Shown: piece by piece, positions 44,648-54,921 of the stretch
How the letters are laid out: the number at the start of each line of letters is the position of its first letter
How positions within the stretch are numbered: position 1 is the first letter of the stretch
Source: Klebsiella electrica
GTDB lineage: Bacteria; Pseudomonadota; Gammaproteobacteria; Enterobacterales; Enterobacteriaceae
Reading direction: 5' to 3'
Assembly: GCF_006711645.1 (NCBI RefSeq)
Contig: NZ_CP041247.1
Span: 1,736,001 to 1,800,000, forward strand
Length of the DNA stretch: 64,000 bases
The notes under the pieces: generated by a model
Told to the model about the DNA's origin: nothing
Databases searched by the model: none
Seen by the model: the letters and a program-made list of their open reading frames with translations, nothing else
Position numbers and translations under genes: made by a program

Positions 44648-45538
44648 ATGAAACCACTGCTGGATGTCCTCGTCATTCTGGATGCGCTGGAAAAAGAGGG
44701 GAGCTTTGCCGCCGCGTCGGCAAAGCTGTACAAAACGCCTTCTGCGCTGAGCTACACTATTCATAAACTGGAAAGCGATCTCAATATTCAGCTGCTTGAT
44801 CGCAGCGGTCATCGGGCGCGCTTTACCCCCACCGGGCAGATGCTGCTGGAAAAGGGGCGCGAAGTTCTGCATACCGTCCGCGAGCTGGAAAAACAGGCGA
44901 TTAAACTGCATCAGGGCTGGGAAAATGCGCTGGTGCTGGCGGTGGATAGCACGTTCCCCTTTTTTTTACTGGCGCCTCTGGTGAGCCGGTTCTATCAGCA
45001 GCATACCGCCGCCCGGCTGCGTTTTGTCCGCGAGGCACCGGCCAGCGGCTGGAGTGCGCTGGTGGAAGGACGGGCGGATCTCATTGTGGGGGTATCAGGC
45101 GACCCGCCGGCGCTCGTCGGCTACGGGTTTAGCCCGCTGGGCGAGCTGGCGCACATCTTTGTTATCGCGCCGCAGCATCCGCTGGCAAAAATGGCGGCAC
45201 CGCTAAGCTGGCGGGCGATGAAACACTATCGGGCCATCGTCTGCGGGGAGCAATGGCCGCCGGTTGACGATCAGGAAAGCCTTGTGACGTACGATTTTGC
45301 CGGCCAGCTGATGTTGATTAGCGCGGGGCTGGGATGGGGATATGTGCCAAGGTATCTGGTACAGGCTCAGCTGGAGAGCGGCGAGCTGATAGAAAAAGAG
45401 GTCTCCTCGCCGTTACCTGCGCATCGGGCATGGCTTGGCTGGAATGAAGACGCCGCCGGACTTTCTTGCGCGTGGTGGCGTAGCGAAATTTTAGCAAATA
45501 ATGCTATCCATACGATCTATGATATTAAAATCGTATGA
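44648..45538 (+). CDS. yeeY: LysR-family transcriptional regulator YeeY
   Basis: A LysR-type regulator of 296 residues. The winged-helix domain is at the N-terminus (ALEKEGSFAAASAKLYKTPS, then ALSYTIHKLESDLNIQLLDR), followed by a linker helix and a periplasmic-binding-like effector domain from about residue 90. It follows yeeZ by 37 bases and precedes plaP, as in E. coli. Its effector is not established; control of the neighbouring putrescine importer is a reasonable but untested idea. Confidence 0.92.
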   Translation: MKPLLDVLVILDALEKEGSFAAASAKLYKTPSALSYTIHKLESDLNIQLLDRSGHRARFTPTGQMLLEKGREVLHTVRELEKQAIKLHQGWENALVLAVDSTFPFFLLAPLVSRFYQQHTAARLRFVREAPASGWSALVEGRADLIVGVSGDPPALVGYGFSPLGELAHIFVIAPQHPLAKMAAPLSWRAMKHYRAIVCGEQWPPVDDQESLVTYDFAGQLMLISAGLGWGYVPRYLVQAQLESGELIEKEVSSPLPAHRAWLGWNEDAAGLSCAWWRSEILANNAIHTIYDIKIV

Positions 45539-45641
45539 ATATTAATCTGTTAGATAAGCATGGCGTTGATTTGCCGTCTCAACATCTTGTCATCTGGCCA
45601 GTAAGTGTTGCAAAATACGCGGCCTGAAAAAATGGAAATTG

Positions 45642-45671
45642 ACCGACTCTTTTTTGAAGAGTCGGTTATTT
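45642..45671 (+). terminator. rho-independent terminator of yeeY
   Basis: ACCGACTCTT (45642-45651) and AAGAGTCGGT (45657-45666) form a 10-bp stem followed by TATTTTTTG. It separates the yeeZ-yeeY transcript from plaP. Confidence 0.85.
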
Positions 45672-45824
45672 TTTGTTTTCAAGACACATCATTCAATACC
45701 AAGAGGCCGGGCTTCGTACCGGATAGATATTTACTAAAAACCGACAGTCGTTGTCGCTGAGGAATAGAAAAAATGGGGCAATTTTTTGCTTACGCGCTGG
45801 CCTTCGCCGTAAAAGGGGATAACT

Positions 45825-47183
45825 ATGTCGCATAACGCTACTCCAAAAACCTCTCGCGTGGAATTACGTAAAACGCTTACGTTGATTCCGGTTGTAATGA
45901 TGGGCCTGGCCTATATGCAGCCGATGACGCTGTTCGATACGTTTGGTATCGTCTCTGGTTTGACCGACGGCCACGTCGCGACGGCTTACGCCTTCGCCCT
46001 GGTCGCGATTCTCTTTACGGCACTGAGCTACGGTAAACTGGTTCGTCGTTTCCCGTCAGCGGGTTCCGCTTACACCTACGCCCAGAAATCTATCAGCCCG
46101 GCGGTGGGCTTTATGGTGGGATGGTCGTCGCTGCTGGACTACTTGTTCATGCCGATGATCAACATTCTGCTGGCGAAAATTTACTTTGAAGCGCTGGTGC
46201 CTTCTGTTCCTTCGTGGATCTTCGTTGTCGCGCTGGTGGCCTTTATGACCATCTCTAACCTGCGCAGCATCAAGACCGTGGCGAACTTCAACACCCTGAT
46301 CGTTATCCTGCAGATGGGTATCGTGGCGGTGATTGTCGGCCTGATTATCTACGGCGTGATGCACGGCGAAGGCGCAGGCACACTGACCAGCACTCGTCCG
46401 TTCTGGTCTGAAGGGGCGCACGTGGTGCCGATGATTACCGGTGCGACCATCCTGTGCTTCTCGTTCCTGGGCTTCGATGGCATTTCTTCGCTGTCTGAAG
46501 AGACCAAAGACGCTGAGCGCGTGATTCCGAAGGCTATCTTCCTGACTGCGCTGATTGGCGGCCTGATCTTCATCGGTGCCTCTTACTTCCTGCAGCTGTA
46601 CTTCCCGGACATCTCGCGCTTTAAAGATCCGGACGCATCGCAGCCGGAAATTATGCTGTACGTTGCGGGTAAAACCTTCCAGTGGGGCGTGCTGATTTTC
46701 TCCAGCGTGACCGTGCTGGCCTCCGGTATGGCCGCGCATGCGGGCGTTTCTCGTCTGATGTACGTCATGGGCCGCGATGGCGTGTTCCCGACCCGTTTCT
46801 TCGGCTACGTACACCCGAAATGGCGTACTCCGGCGTGGAACGTGCTGCTGGTTGGCGCGATTGCGCTGCTGGCGATTAAATTCGACCTGGTGACGGCGAC
46901 GGCGCTGATTAACTTCGGCGCGCTGGTGGCATTTACCTTCGTTAACCTGTCGGTCATCTCCCAGTTCTGGATCCGTGAAAAGCGTAACAAGACGCTGAAA
47001 GACCACTTTAACTACCTGATCCTGCCGGTGTGCGGCGCCCTGACCGTAGGCGCGCTGTGGATTAACCTGGAAGAGAGCTCCATGATTCTGGGTCTGATCT
47101 GGGGCGGTATTGGTCTGGTGTACCTGGCCTGCGTGACCAAAAGCTTCCGCAATCCGGTACCGCAGTACGAAGACGTGGCGTAA
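45825..47183 (+). CDS. plaP: putrescine importer PlaP
   Basis: An APC-superfamily inner-membrane transporter, known in E. coli as a low-affinity, proton-driven putrescine importer linked to surface motility. 452 residues with about twelve helices; the protein follows E. coli PlaP closely along its length ([20 protein letters not shown], then [48 protein letters not shown]). The start is ATG 45825 after AAAAGGGGAT. Codon use is strongly biased, suggesting high expression. A hairpin terminator follows. Confidence 0.96.
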   Translation: MSHNATPKTSRVELRKTLTLIPVVMMGLAYMQPMTLFDTFGIVSGLTDGHVATAYAFALVAILFTALSYGKLVRRFPSAGSAYTYAQKSISPAVGFMVGWSSLLDYLFMPMINILLAKIYFEALVPSVPSWIFVVALVAFMTISNLRSIKTVANFNTLIVILQMGIVAVIVGLIIYGVMHGEGAGTLTSTRPFWSEGAHVVPMITGATILCFSFLGFDGISSLSEETKDAERVIPKAIFLTALIGGLIFIGASYFLQLYFPDISRFKDPDASQPEIMLYVAGKTFQWGVLIFSSVTVLASGMAAHAGVSRLMYVMGRDGVFPTRFFGYVHPKWRTPAWNVLLVGAIALLAIKFDLVTATALINFGALVAFTFVNLSVISQFWIREKRNKTLKDHFNYLILPVCGALTVGALWINLEESSMILGLIWGGIGLVYLACVTKSFRNPVPQYEDVA

Positions 47184-47201
47184 TCCTCGCCCGTAGTGAT
47201 G

Positions 47202-47236
47202 AAAAAAGCCGGAGGGAAACCTCCGGCTTTTTGTTT
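47202..47236 (+). terminator. bidirectional terminator after plaP
   Basis: AAAAAGCCGGAG and CTCCGGCTTTTT pair around a short loop (47203-47232), with U-rich sequence on both strands. It serves plaP and possibly the convergent regulator gene. Confidence 0.88.
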
Positions 47237-47288
47237 TTGTCCTTGGGAGTCCGCGATCTGGCCGCGCGACAGCCCGAATAACCCCTTC

Positions 47289-47588
47289 CTACATCACCTT
47301 CAGAAGCGCATCCAGCAGTCCGGGAAAGCGCGCGTCGAGATCCTCCCGGCGCAGAGAAATCATATTCTCCCGCCCCTGAGGGCGCTGCCAGATGACGCCG
47401 CTATCGCGCAGGACGCGCCAGTGGTGGGTCATCGTCGACTTAGCGACATCCTCATGGCGCAGCGCGTTGCAGCTCTGCTCGCTGCCATCGGCCAGGATGC
47501 GAACGATCTCGAGGCGCATCGGGTTACCAAGGGCAAAAAGCACATTTTCCAGGCGAATGTGTTCACGTTCGGGGTGATTGGCGATCAT
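47289..47588 (-). CDS. ArsR-family winged-helix regulator
   Basis: A 99-residue protein with a single winged HTH: LENVLFALGNPMRLEIVRIL (helix 2), DVAKSTMTHHWRVLRDSGVI (recognition helix) and the wing QRPQGRENMISLR. No metal-binding CxC motif is visible, so it probably senses something other than arsenite-type metals; the only Cys (in SEQSCNAL) is isolated. The start is ATG 47588 with AGGA upstream. It is divergent from the EF-G-like gene, and a palindrome lies in the 240-base region between them, so it likely represses that gene and itself. Confidence 0.85.
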   Translation of the reverse strand: MIANHPEREHIRLENVLFALGNPMRLEIVRILADGSEQSCNALRHEDVAKSTMTHHWRVLRDSGVIWQRPQGRENMISLRREDLDARFPGLLDALLKVM

Positions 47589-47741
47589 AATATTCCTGTG
47601 TCGGCGGTTGTGCGGCTCCCGGGAGTCGCAGCCCGTATCGGCGGCTGCCGGGTAATATATCCAAACTGAAGGTCTAACGCTACGCGTGCCAGCCGTCGTT
47701 TCACCAATGGCAGTGATAGTAAAAATAGTTCGAATATACTC

Positions 47742-47753
47742 GTACAGTTGTAC
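47742..47753. promoter_or_regulatory. candidate ArsR operator upstream of the EF-G-like gene
   Basis: GTACAGTTGTAC is a 5-bp perfect inverted repeat (GTACA/TGTAC) two bases apart, overlapping a possible -10 (TATGAT at 47754-47759). It lies 76 bases before the EF-G-like start in a region otherwise lacking structure. Assignment to the regulator is by position only. Confidence 0.4.
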
Positions 47754-47828
47754 TATGATAGCGGCAGTTAACCACGCTGCGGCACACTCTGGCCGCTTAC
47801 TGACAGTCAAAATGACTAAGGACGCATC

Positions 47829-49928
47829 ATGCCCCGACCCATCCCTCTCGAACGTTATCGCAACATCGGTATCTCCGCGCATATCGATGCCGGTAAAACC
47901 ACCACCACCGAGCGCATTCTGTTTTACACCGGAATGAGCCACAAGCTGGGGGAAGTACACGATGGCGCGGCAACCACTGACTGGATGGCGCAGGAGCAAG
48001 AGCGCGGAATTACCATTACTTCCGCTGCGGTGAGCTGCTTCTGGCCCGGCATGGACCGTAGTTTCGAGCCGCATCGCATTAATATTATCGACACCCCGGG
48101 CCACGTGGATTTCACCATCGAGGTGGAGCGCTCAATGCGCGTGCTGGATGGCGCGGTGATGGTCTATGACTCCGTCGGCGGCGTGCAGCCGCAATCGGAA
48201 ACCGTGTGGCGACAGGCGAATAAATATCACGTTCCGCGGCTGGCCTTCGTCAATAAAATGGACCGCCCCGGCGCCGATTTCTTCCGCGTCGTGCAGATGA
48301 TGATTGATCGCCTGAAGGCGAATCCGGTACCGATCGTTATCCCTGTTGGCGCCGAGGAGCATTTCACCGGCGTGGTCGATCTCATCAAAATGCGCGCTAT
48401 TTTATGGGATGACGCGACCCAGGGGATGACCTTCAGCTACGCGCCGGTGCCGGACGAACTGCGGGAAACCGCCCGGCAGTGGCGAGAAAAAATGGTCTCC
48501 GCCGCGGCGGAAGCTACCGAGGAGCTGATGGATAAATATCTTGAGAGCGGCGAGCTGAGCGAGGCCGATATCGTGGCCGGGCTGCGTAAACGTACCGTCA
48601 GCGGCGAAATTCAGCCGGTGCTGTGCGGCAGCGCCTTTAAAAATAAAGGCGTGCAGCGGATGCTGGATGCGGTGATCGAACTGATGCCGTCGCCGCTGGA
48701 CATTCCGGCGATTCAGGGTGTTGATGAGAAAGGGCAGCCGGCGGAGCGCCATCCTGGCGACGACGAACCGTTCTCGGCGTTGGCGTTTAAACTGATGACT
48801 GACCCGTACGTTGGCCAGTTGACCTTTATTCGCGTCTATTCCGGTACCCTGAAAAAAGGCGACGCGGTCTACAATCCGGTCAAAGGGAAAAAAGAACGTA
48901 TCGGGCGTATTGTGCTGATGCATGCCAACGATCGCCACGAAGTGGATGAACTGCATGCCGGGGATATTGCCGCCTGTGTCGGGTTGAAAGATGTCACCAC
49001 TGGCGACACGCTATGCGATCCGGACGCGGTGATTACCCTCGAACGGATGGAGTTCCCGGAACCGGTGATCTCGCTGGCGATTGAGCCGAAAACCAAAGCG
49101 GATCAGGAGAAAATGGGGATTGCGCTACAGCGCCTGGCCTCTGAGGACCCGTCGTTCCGTCTGCATACTGATGAGGAGTCCGGGCAGACGATTATCTCCG
49201 GAATGGGCGAACTGCACCTGGAAATTATCGTCGATCGCATGAAGCGCGAGTTCGGCGTGGAGGCCAATATCGGTCGACCACAGGTCACCTACCGCGAGAC
49301 ACTGCGCAAAACGGTGAAAGAGGTGGAGGGGAAATTTGTCCGTCAGTCCGGCGGGAAGGGGCAGTATGGCCATGTTGTGCTGACCCTCGAACCGCTGGCG
49401 CCGGGGAGCGGCTTTGTGTTTGAAGACGCAACCAAAGGCGGGGTGGTGCCGCGCGAGTACATTCCTTCGGTGGAGAAAGGCTTGCGTGAAGCGATGGGCA
49501 CCGGCGTGCTGGCGGGTTATCCGGTTGTCGATGTCAAAGCGACCCTGACATTTGGTTCGTATCATGATGTCGACTCATCGGAAATGGCCTTCCGCATGGC
49601 GGCGATTTTCGGCTTCAAGGAGGGGGCGCGCAGAGCCGATCCGGTGATTCTCGAACCGGTGATGCATGTAGAGGTGGAAACGCCGGAAGAGTATGCCGGG
49701 AATATTATGGGCATACTCTTCCGGCGTGGCATGGTGCAGGGGATGGAAGAGCGCTTCGGTAGCCAGATTATCCGCGCCGATGTTCCGCTGGCTGAAATGT
49801 TTGGCTATTCCACCACGCTGCGCTCAATGTCGCAGGGCCGAGCGACCTACAGTATGGAGTTCCATCACTACGCGGAAGCCCCGCGCAACGTAGCGGAAGC
49901 GATTATCGCCAGCCGCGCTAAAAGCTAA
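47829..49928 (+). CDS. elongation factor G-like translational GTPase (second EF-G)
   Basis: A full-length EF-G family protein of 699 residues with all five G motifs: [33 protein letters not shown] and GSAFKNKG. Domain IV and V segments ([30 protein letters not shown]) are present, so it could act on ribosomes. It is not in the str operon (rpsL-rpsG-fusA-tufA), so it is a paralogue of the housekeeping fusA; such EF-G2 proteins may act in ribosome recycling, stress or drug tolerance. The divergent ArsR regulator suggests induction by a small-molecule signal. REP-type repeats follow. Confidence 0.92.
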   Translation: MPRPIPLERYRNIGISAHIDAGKTTTTERILFYTGMSHKLGEVHDGAATTDWMAQEQERGITITSAAVSCFWPGMDRSFEPHRINIIDTPGHVDFTIEVERSMRVLDGAVMVYDSVGGVQPQSETVWRQANKYHVPRLAFVNKMDRPGADFFRVVQMMIDRLKANPVPIVIPVGAEEHFTGVVDLIKMRAILWDDATQGMTFSYAPVPDELRETARQWREKMVSAAAEATEELMDKYLESGELSEADIVAGLRKRTVSGEIQPVLCGSAFKNKGVQRMLDAVIELMPSPLDIPAIQGVDEKGQPAERHPGDDEPFSALAFKLMTDPYVGQLTFIRVYSGTLKKGDAVYNPVKGKKERIGRIVLMHANDRHEVDELHAGDIAACVGLKDVTTGDTLCDPDAVITLERMEFPEPVISLAIEPKTKADQEKMGIALQRLASEDPSFRLHTDEESGQTIISGMGELHLEIIVDRMKREFGVEANIGRPQVTYRETLRKTVKEVEGKFVRQSGGKGQYGHVVLTLEPLAPGSGFVFEDATKGGVVPREYIPSVEKGLREAMGTGVLAGYPVVDVKATLTFGSYHDVDSSEMAFRMAAIFGFKEGARRADPVILEPVMHVEVETPEEYAGNIMGILFRRGMVQGMEERFGSQIIRADVPLAEMFGYSTTLRSMSQGRATYSMEFHHYAEAPRNVAEAIIASRAKS

Positions 49929-49930
49929 AG

Positions 49931-50180
49931 AAACGTCCCCGGGTTGCGACGCGCGGCGTGTTAACCGGGCGACGTGCTAAACAACGTTCCCGGGTTGCGA
50001 CGCGTGGCGTCTTACCCGGGCTACAGGCGGAACAACGTCCCCGGGTTATGACGCGCAGCGTCTTACCCGGGCTACAGGCGGAACAACGTTCCCGGGTTGC
50101 GACGCGCGGCGTCTTACCCGGGCGACGAGCCCTGTCATCGTTTGTAGCCCGGGTAAGGCGTCAGCCGCGACCCGGGAATT
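49931..50180. repeat. REP/BIME-type repeat array, 51-bp period
   Basis: Four direct units beginning AACAACG (or close variant) start near 49931, 49980, 50031 and 50082; the last three are exactly 51 bases apart. Each contains CCCGGGTTGCGACGC and GCGTCTTACCCGGGC, which are complementary and form a hairpin. A fifth, inverted unit (TAGCCCGGGTAAGGCGTC) runs 50144-50180. This fits enterobacterial REP elements between convergent genes; it also probably acts as the transcription boundary between the EF-G-like gene and sbcB. Confidence 0.88.
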
Positions 50181-50188
50181 GCCGCAGG

Positions 50189-51613
50189 TTAAACAATTTC
50201 CTGCGCGTACTGCCACAGCGCCTTCAACTGCGCCAGCTTCTCTTTATCGTCCGCGTACTGCTGATACAGCATCTGCAACTCATCGGCATAGGCCTGCAAA
50301 AACGCCGGTGTAAATATCTCGCGACGATGCTCTAACCAGCGCTGCTGCTCGGCCTCGTCAAGGCTGCCGGGGAAGTTGCGGGCGCGGTAGTTGAACAGCA
50401 GACGCTCTATCCGCTTGTCGGCAAAGGTAATATCCAGCGCCGGCAGGTTGCGCGGCTCGGTTTCCAGCACGATTTTCATCGCCGCGCGATCGGCATCGCT
50501 GAAGAAGCCGTTATAGAGCTGAGTATCGACGTTGTCGGAGGGAACAAACGGCTCTGCCTCGGCGAAAATAGCCACCGCTTTTTCCCGCACCTGCGGATGG
50601 TTGCGCAGCAGCTGCAGGTTATCCAGGCAGCGCTGGCGGTTAATCCCCAACCGGTCGGCATCCTGCGGGCGCAGCGTATTATCCTGGGCCAGCACCGGGC
50701 ATTTATTGAGATGAACCAGCTTAACCGGCACCGCCGCCAGCTCCCCCAGATCGGCCTTTGGCGTGTATAGCCGCTCGCGCAGGGTATCGGCATCCAGTTC
50801 CAGCAGTGGCGTCATATCGCCGGCCAGATCGACCATGATCACCGCATTGCGGTTATCCGGATGCCAGGCCAGCGGTGCCACCAGGCTGGTGTTGCCGCGC
50901 GCCGCGCCGAACATGCCGGAAACATGGACCAGCGGCTTCATTTGCGGAACGTCGATCAGCGTCGCCAGCTTGCGCTTATTGCGATGGCTGTAGAGATAGT
51001 CAAACAGACGCGGTTGCCGGGCTTTGACCAGTTGCGCCATGGCGATGGTGGCGTAAACGTCGGCCATCGCGTCGTGGGCATTGCTGTGTTCAATGCCGTT
51101 GGCGACGGTCAGATGCTCAAGGCGAAAGCTCGGCAGGCCGTCCTCGTTCTCCGGCCAGTTGATCCCTTCCGGGCGCAGCGCATAGCAGGCGCGCATCACA
51201 TCCAGCAGATCCCAGCGAGAGTTGTCGTGCTGCCAGCTCCAGGCGTAGGGATCGTAAAAGTTACGATAAAAAATATTCCGGCTGACTTCATCATCGAAGC
51301 GCACATTGTTGTAGCCGACGATGCAGGTTTTCGGCACCGTGAACAGATCGTGAATCCGGCGGGCAAAGGCGGCTTCGTTATCGCCTTTGGCGTTCGCCTC
51401 CTGCGGGGTGATCCCGGTTACCATCACCGCCTGCGGCTGCGGCAGATAGTCGTCGGCCAGTTTGCAGTAGAAAACCTCCGGTTCGCCGATGATATTCAGC
51501 CCGGCGTCGGTGCGAATGGCGGCGAACTGGGACGGACGATCGAGCGCGGGGTGGGTACCGAAGGTCTCATAATCGTGGAATAAAAATCCGGGCTGGTTGG
51601 CGCTATCTTGCAT
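50189..51613 (-). CDS. sbcB: exodeoxyribonuclease I
   Basis: A processive 3'-5' single-strand DNA exonuclease in mismatch repair and recombination. 474 residues from ATG 51613, which best matches the E. coli N-terminus just before FLFHDYETFGTHPALDR; an in-frame ATG at 51631 cannot be excluded because neither has a clear Shine-Dalgarno. DnaQ-like exonuclease motifs are FHDYETFG (Exo I, metal Asp and Glu), VGYNNVRFDDEVSR (Exo II) and SNAHDAMADVYATIAMAQ (Exo III). The C-terminal half is the SH3-like and helical SSB-binding part. Confidence 0.96.
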   Translation of the reverse strand: MQDSANQPGFLFHDYETFGTHPALDRPSQFAAIRTDAGLNIIGEPEVFYCKLADDYLPQPQAVMVTGITPQEANAKGDNEAAFARRIHDLFTVPKTCIVGYNNVRFDDEVSRNIFYRNFYDPYAWSWQHDNSRWDLLDVMRACYALRPEGINWPENEDGLPSFRLEHLTVANGIEHSNAHDAMADVYATIAMAQLVKARQPRLFDYLYSHRNKRKLATLIDVPQMKPLVHVSGMFGAARGNTSLVAPLAWHPDNRNAVIMVDLAGDMTPLLELDADTLRERLYTPKADLGELAAVPVKLVHLNKCPVLAQDNTLRPQDADRLGINRQRCLDNLQLLRNHPQVREKAVAIFAEAEPFVPSDNVDTQLYNGFFSDADRAAMKIVLETEPRNLPALDITFADKRIERLLFNYRARNFPGSLDEAEQQRWLEHRREIFTPAFLQAYADELQMLYQQYADDKEKLAQLKALWQYAQEIV

Positions 51614-51787
51614 AATCTGTTCATTTTCCATGGTGGCTGGCACCCGTTATGGTAAACGATTTACCTGGGCATCAGAAGGGCGTTGGCCGAGCGATGCCTC
51701 CGTCGTGTCATATTTTCTTGCAATTAATCCCTGATTTGAAAGGAGAACTTCCGTAAAAAGGACGGCGAATCTGTCAATTTAGAGGAT

Positions 51788-52960
51788 ATGCCGTTGAAAG
51801 GCCGTTTTTTTATTGCTGTCACTTTGCTCGCTTCGAGCGTTTCTTGCGCATTTGCTGCCAATGATTTGCCCGTCACCGTGCCGCCACCGTCCATTCAGGC
51901 GGGATCCTGGGTACTGATGGATTACACGACCGGCCAGATACTGACTGCGGGTAATGAACACCAGCAGCGCAATCCTGCCAGCCTGACCAAACTCATGACC
52001 GGATATGTCGTCGATCGCGCCATCGACAGCCATCGCATCTCCTTTGATGATGTTGTGACCGTTGGCCGCGATGCCTGGGCCAAAGGCAACCCTGTTTTCG
52101 ACGGCTCGTCGCTGATGTTCCTTAAGGCTGGCGATCGGGTCAGCGTTCGTGATTTAAGCCGCGGCCTGATCGTCGACTCCGGTAATGATGCCTGCGTGGC
52201 GCTGGCCGATTATGTCGCCGGCGGCCAGCCGCAGTTCGTGGCCATGATGAATGAGTACGTAAAAAAACTGCATCTGCAGGATACTCACTTTGAAACCGTG
52301 CATGGCCTGGATGCGCCGGGTCAGCACAGCTCGGCGTATGATCTTGCGGTACTGTCGCGGGCGATCATTCACGGCGAGCCGGACGTTTACCACATGTACA
52401 GCCAAAAAAGCCTGACGTGGAACGGGATTACCCAGCAAAACCGCAACGGTCTGCTGTGGGATAAGACCATGAATGTTGATGGGTTAAAGACCGGGCATAC
52501 CTCCGGCGCCGGCTTTAACCTGATTGCCTCCGCGGTGGATGGCCATCGGCGCCTGATAGCCGTAGTGATGGGCGCCGACAGCCCGAAAGGGCGCGAGCAG
52601 CAGGCGGCTAAACTGCTGCACTGGGGCCAGCAAAATTTCGATACCGTTCAGGTGCTGCAAAAGGGCAAGAAGGTCGGTAGCGAGCGGATCTGGTACGGCG
52701 ATAAAGAGCAAATCCAGCTGGGCACCGATCAGGATTTCTGGCTGGCGCTGCCGAAGTCGGAAGTGTCGCGTATTAAAGCCAAATACGTGCTGGATAAAAA
52801 AGATCTCGAAGCGCCGATTGCCGCGAATCAACGGGTCGGGGAAATCTCACTCTATGATGGCGACAAAGTGGTCGCCCACTGGCCGCTGGTGACGCTGGAA
52901 AGCGTTGGCAAAGGCGGTGTGTTCTCGCGGATGAGCGATTATCTGCATCACGCGCTGTGA
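51788..52960 (+). CDS. dacD: D-alanyl-D-alanine carboxypeptidase (PBP6b)
   Basis: A periplasmic low-molecular-weight penicillin-binding protein that removes the terminal D-Ala from peptidoglycan pentapeptides. 390 residues: signal peptide ([18 protein letters not shown], cut near residue 23), active-site [15 protein letters not shown] (SxN) and [12 protein letters not shown] (KTG), then the PBP5_C beta domain and a C-terminal amphipathic helix ([13 protein letters not shown]) for membrane attachment. RBS AGAGGAT. The gene order sbcB-dacD-sbmC identifies it as dacD rather than dacA or dacC. Confidence 0.95.
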   Translation: MPLKGRFFIAVTLLASSVSCAFAANDLPVTVPPPSIQAGSWVLMDYTTGQILTAGNEHQQRNPASLTKLMTGYVVDRAIDSHRISFDDVVTVGRDAWAKGNPVFDGSSLMFLKAGDRVSVRDLSRGLIVDSGNDACVALADYVAGGQPQFVAMMNEYVKKLHLQDTHFETVHGLDAPGQHSSAYDLAVLSRAIIHGEPDVYHMYSQKSLTWNGITQQNRNGLLWDKTMNVDGLKTGHTSGAGFNLIASAVDGHRRLIAVVMGADSPKGREQQAAKLLHWGQQNFDTVQVLQKGKKVGSERIWYGDKEQIQLGTDQDFWLALPKSEVSRIKAKYVLDKKDLEAPIAANQRVGEISLYDGDKVVAHWPLVTLESVGKGGVFSRMSDYLHHAL

Positions 52961-52963
52961 CCG

Positions 52964-52991
52964 CAACGCCCCGTCCGGGGCGTTTTTTTTT
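52964..52991 (+). terminator. dacD terminator
   Basis: AACGCCCCG and CGGGGCGTT pair (52964-52983) and are followed by a run of U to about 52991, a few bases after the dacD stop. Confidence 0.93.
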
Positions 52992-53067
52992 GCCTCATTT
53001 TTCTTCCTCCCGCATTGGCCACTTTGTGAATCAGCGCACATACTGATGTGCATCACCTGGCTACAGT

Positions 53068-53087
53068 ATATGTACATTTATACAGTT
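53068..53087. promoter_or_regulatory. LexA-like SOS box upstream of sbmC
   Basis: ATATGTACATTTATACAGTT matches the consensus TACTGT-N8-ACAGTA with one mismatch in the CTG-N10-CAG core (ATG for CTG at 53070). It lies 22 bases before the sbmC start. sbmC is an SOS gene in E. coli, so regulation by LexA is expected. Confidence 0.7.
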
Positions 53088-53108
53088 GTTATCACTGGTG
53101 GAGGCACT

Positions 53109-53582
53109 ATGAACTACAGCGTGAAGTCCGTCGGCAAACGTACCATTGCCGGTTTTCATAGGGTGGGGCCCTGGGATCAGACCGTTAAACAGGGTTTTGA
53201 GCAGCTCATGGCGTGGGTCAGCGGCCGTCAGATTCCGGCACAGGAGTGGGTGGCCGTCTACTATGACAATCCCGATCAGGTCCCGCCGGAGAAGCTGCGC
53301 TGCGCTACGGTGGTCACCGTGGCCGACGATTTTGTCGTTCCGCCCAACAGCGAAGGGGTCATTATCACTGAGATTGCGGGGGGAGAGTACGCATTCGCCA
53401 GCGCGCGGGTGGAAAATCACGACTTCTCGACGCCGTGGCTGGCGTTCTTCAATAGCCTGGTGCAGAGCAAAGAGTATCAACTGGCGGCAAAGCCCTGTTT
53501 TGAGGTCTATCTCAACGACGGCAATCAGGACGGCTACTGGGATATCGAAATGTATGTCGCGGTCGAACGGGTGGCGAAATAA
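53109..53582 (+). CDS. sbmC: DNA gyrase inhibitor SbmC (GyrI)
   Basis: GyrI binds and tempers DNA gyrase and protects against microcin B17 and quinolone-type poisons. 157 residues with a GyrI-like/BTAD effector-type fold: [47 protein letters not shown] ([15 protein letters not shown]) and [20 protein letters not shown]. The start is ATG 53109 with GGAGG; in-frame codons upstream lie inside the SOS box. It is monocistronic by appearance. Confidence 0.94.
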   Translation: MNYSVKSVGKRTIAGFHRVGPWDQTVKQGFEQLMAWVSGRQIPAQEWVAVYYDNPDQVPPEKLRCATVVTVADDFVVPPNSEGVIITEIAGGEYAFASARVENHDFSTPWLAFFNSLVQSKEYQLAAKPCFEVYLNDGNQDGYWDIEMYVAVERVAK

Positions 53583-53694
53583 GCGCTTACCCCTTCTGTG
53601 GACAAGGTTTTTTACATTAGCGTACAGCTTACGCTGAAAAAGCAGTTACAATTGGCCTTTGCTTCCTGCCGCCGTTTGCTTGCTGGAGAGGTCT

Positions 53695-54753
53695 GTGCGC
53701 GCTGATAAATCACTTAAGCCTTTCGAAATCCGTCTGTATCGCCACTATCGCGTGGTGCATGGTATTCGAATTGCTTTGGCCTTTGTCCTCACTTTTTTAC
53801 TGGTTCGTTTGCTGAATGTACCGGAAGGGACGTGGCCTCTGATCACCCTGGTGGTGGTGATGGGGCCGATTTCATTCTGGGGTAACGTAGTACCACGCGC
53901 TTTTGAACGTATTGGCGGCACTATCCTCGGCTCGGCGCTCGGGCTGGTCGCGTTAAAGCTTGAGCTTATCTCCTTACCCGTCATGGTGCTGTGGTGCGCG
54001 GGGGCGATGTTCCTCTGCGGCTGGCTGGCGCTGGGCAAAAAACCGTATCAGGCGCTGCTCATTGGCATTACGCTGGCGGTCGTGGTCGGCGCGCCGCCCG
54101 GGGATATGCACACGGCGCTATGGCGAAGCGGCGATGTTATCTTTGGCTCCCTGCTGGCTATGCTGTTCACCGGCATCTGGCCGCAGCGGGCGTTCCTGCA
54201 CTGGCGAATCCAGATGGCAAATTACGTCACCGCCTTCAACCGCCTGTATCAGGCCGGGTTCTCCCCCAATCTGGTGGAAAGACCGCGGCTGGAAAAACAT
54301 CTGCAAAAAGTGCTTAACGACGTGGTCAAGATGCGCGGGCTGATTACGCCGGCAAGCAAAGAAACCCATATCCAGAAAGCTATCTTTGAAGCCATTCAAA
54401 CCGTGAATCGTAACCTGGTCTGCATGCTGGAACTGCAGATCAATGCATACTGGAGCTCACGTCCCGGTCATTTTGTGATGCTCAACGCCCACACCTTGCG
54501 CGAAACCCAGCAGATGACCCAGCAAACGCTGCTGACGATTGCGCATGCGCTGTATGAAGGTAATCCGCAGCCGATTCGCGCCAACACCGAAAAACTTAAT
54601 GAGATCGTCGCCGAACTGCGCGAACTTATGAAAGAACATCAGGGAGATAGCCTGGCGGAAACTCCGATCCACGGCTACGTCTGGCTGTCGATAGAACTGG
54701 CGCGCCAGCTTGAACTGCTGTCGAATTTAATCTGCCGGGCTTTGCGTAAATAA
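53695..54753 (+). CDS. yeeA: inner-membrane protein YeeA (FUSC-family)
   Basis: A fusaric-acid-resistance-like membrane protein of 352 residues. Six N-terminal helices include RLLNVPEGTWPLITLVVVMG and FWGNVVPRAFERIGGTILGS; the C-terminal half is a soluble helical domain (MRGLITPASKETHIQKAIFE). It matches E. coli YeeA along its whole length; the transported substrate is unknown. The start is GTG 53695 after GGAGAGG, giving MRADKSL as in E. coli. Confidence 0.94.
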   Translation: MRADKSLKPFEIRLYRHYRVVHGIRIALAFVLTFLLVRLLNVPEGTWPLITLVVVMGPISFWGNVVPRAFERIGGTILGSALGLVALKLELISLPVMVLWCAGAMFLCGWLALGKKPYQALLIGITLAVVVGAPPGDMHTALWRSGDVIFGSLLAMLFTGIWPQRAFLHWRIQMANYVTAFNRLYQAGFSPNLVERPRLEKHLQKVLNDVVKMRGLITPASKETHIQKAIFEAIQTVNRNLVCMLELQINAYWSSRPGHFVMLNAHTLRETQQMTQQTLLTIAHALYEGNPQPIRANTEKLNEIVAELRELMKEHQGDSLAETPIHGYVWLSIELARQLELLSNLICRALRK

Positions 54754-54921
54754 AAACCAGATGCACGCCATTTGCCCACAGGTTGCTTCGATTCAGCAGC
54801 ATTTAGGGGTATGATAAACATAAAGGAAAAAACATTGTCATCCGCGGCTGCTAACAGTTATGTTAGCCCTATATAGCAGTCGCTTTAGCGAATCCGAATC
54901 TCAAATATTAGGGGTGTAAAA

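Noticed and set aside
46056..47006. Long open frame antisense to plaP (316 codons)
   Set aside because: Composition is His/Arg/Gln-rich as expected for the complement of a highly biased gene; plaP is clearly real.
49958..50335. A 125-codon open frame with internal repeats
   Set aside because: It is a by-product of the 51-bp (17-codon) REP period and runs into sbcB antisense; no ribosome-binding site.
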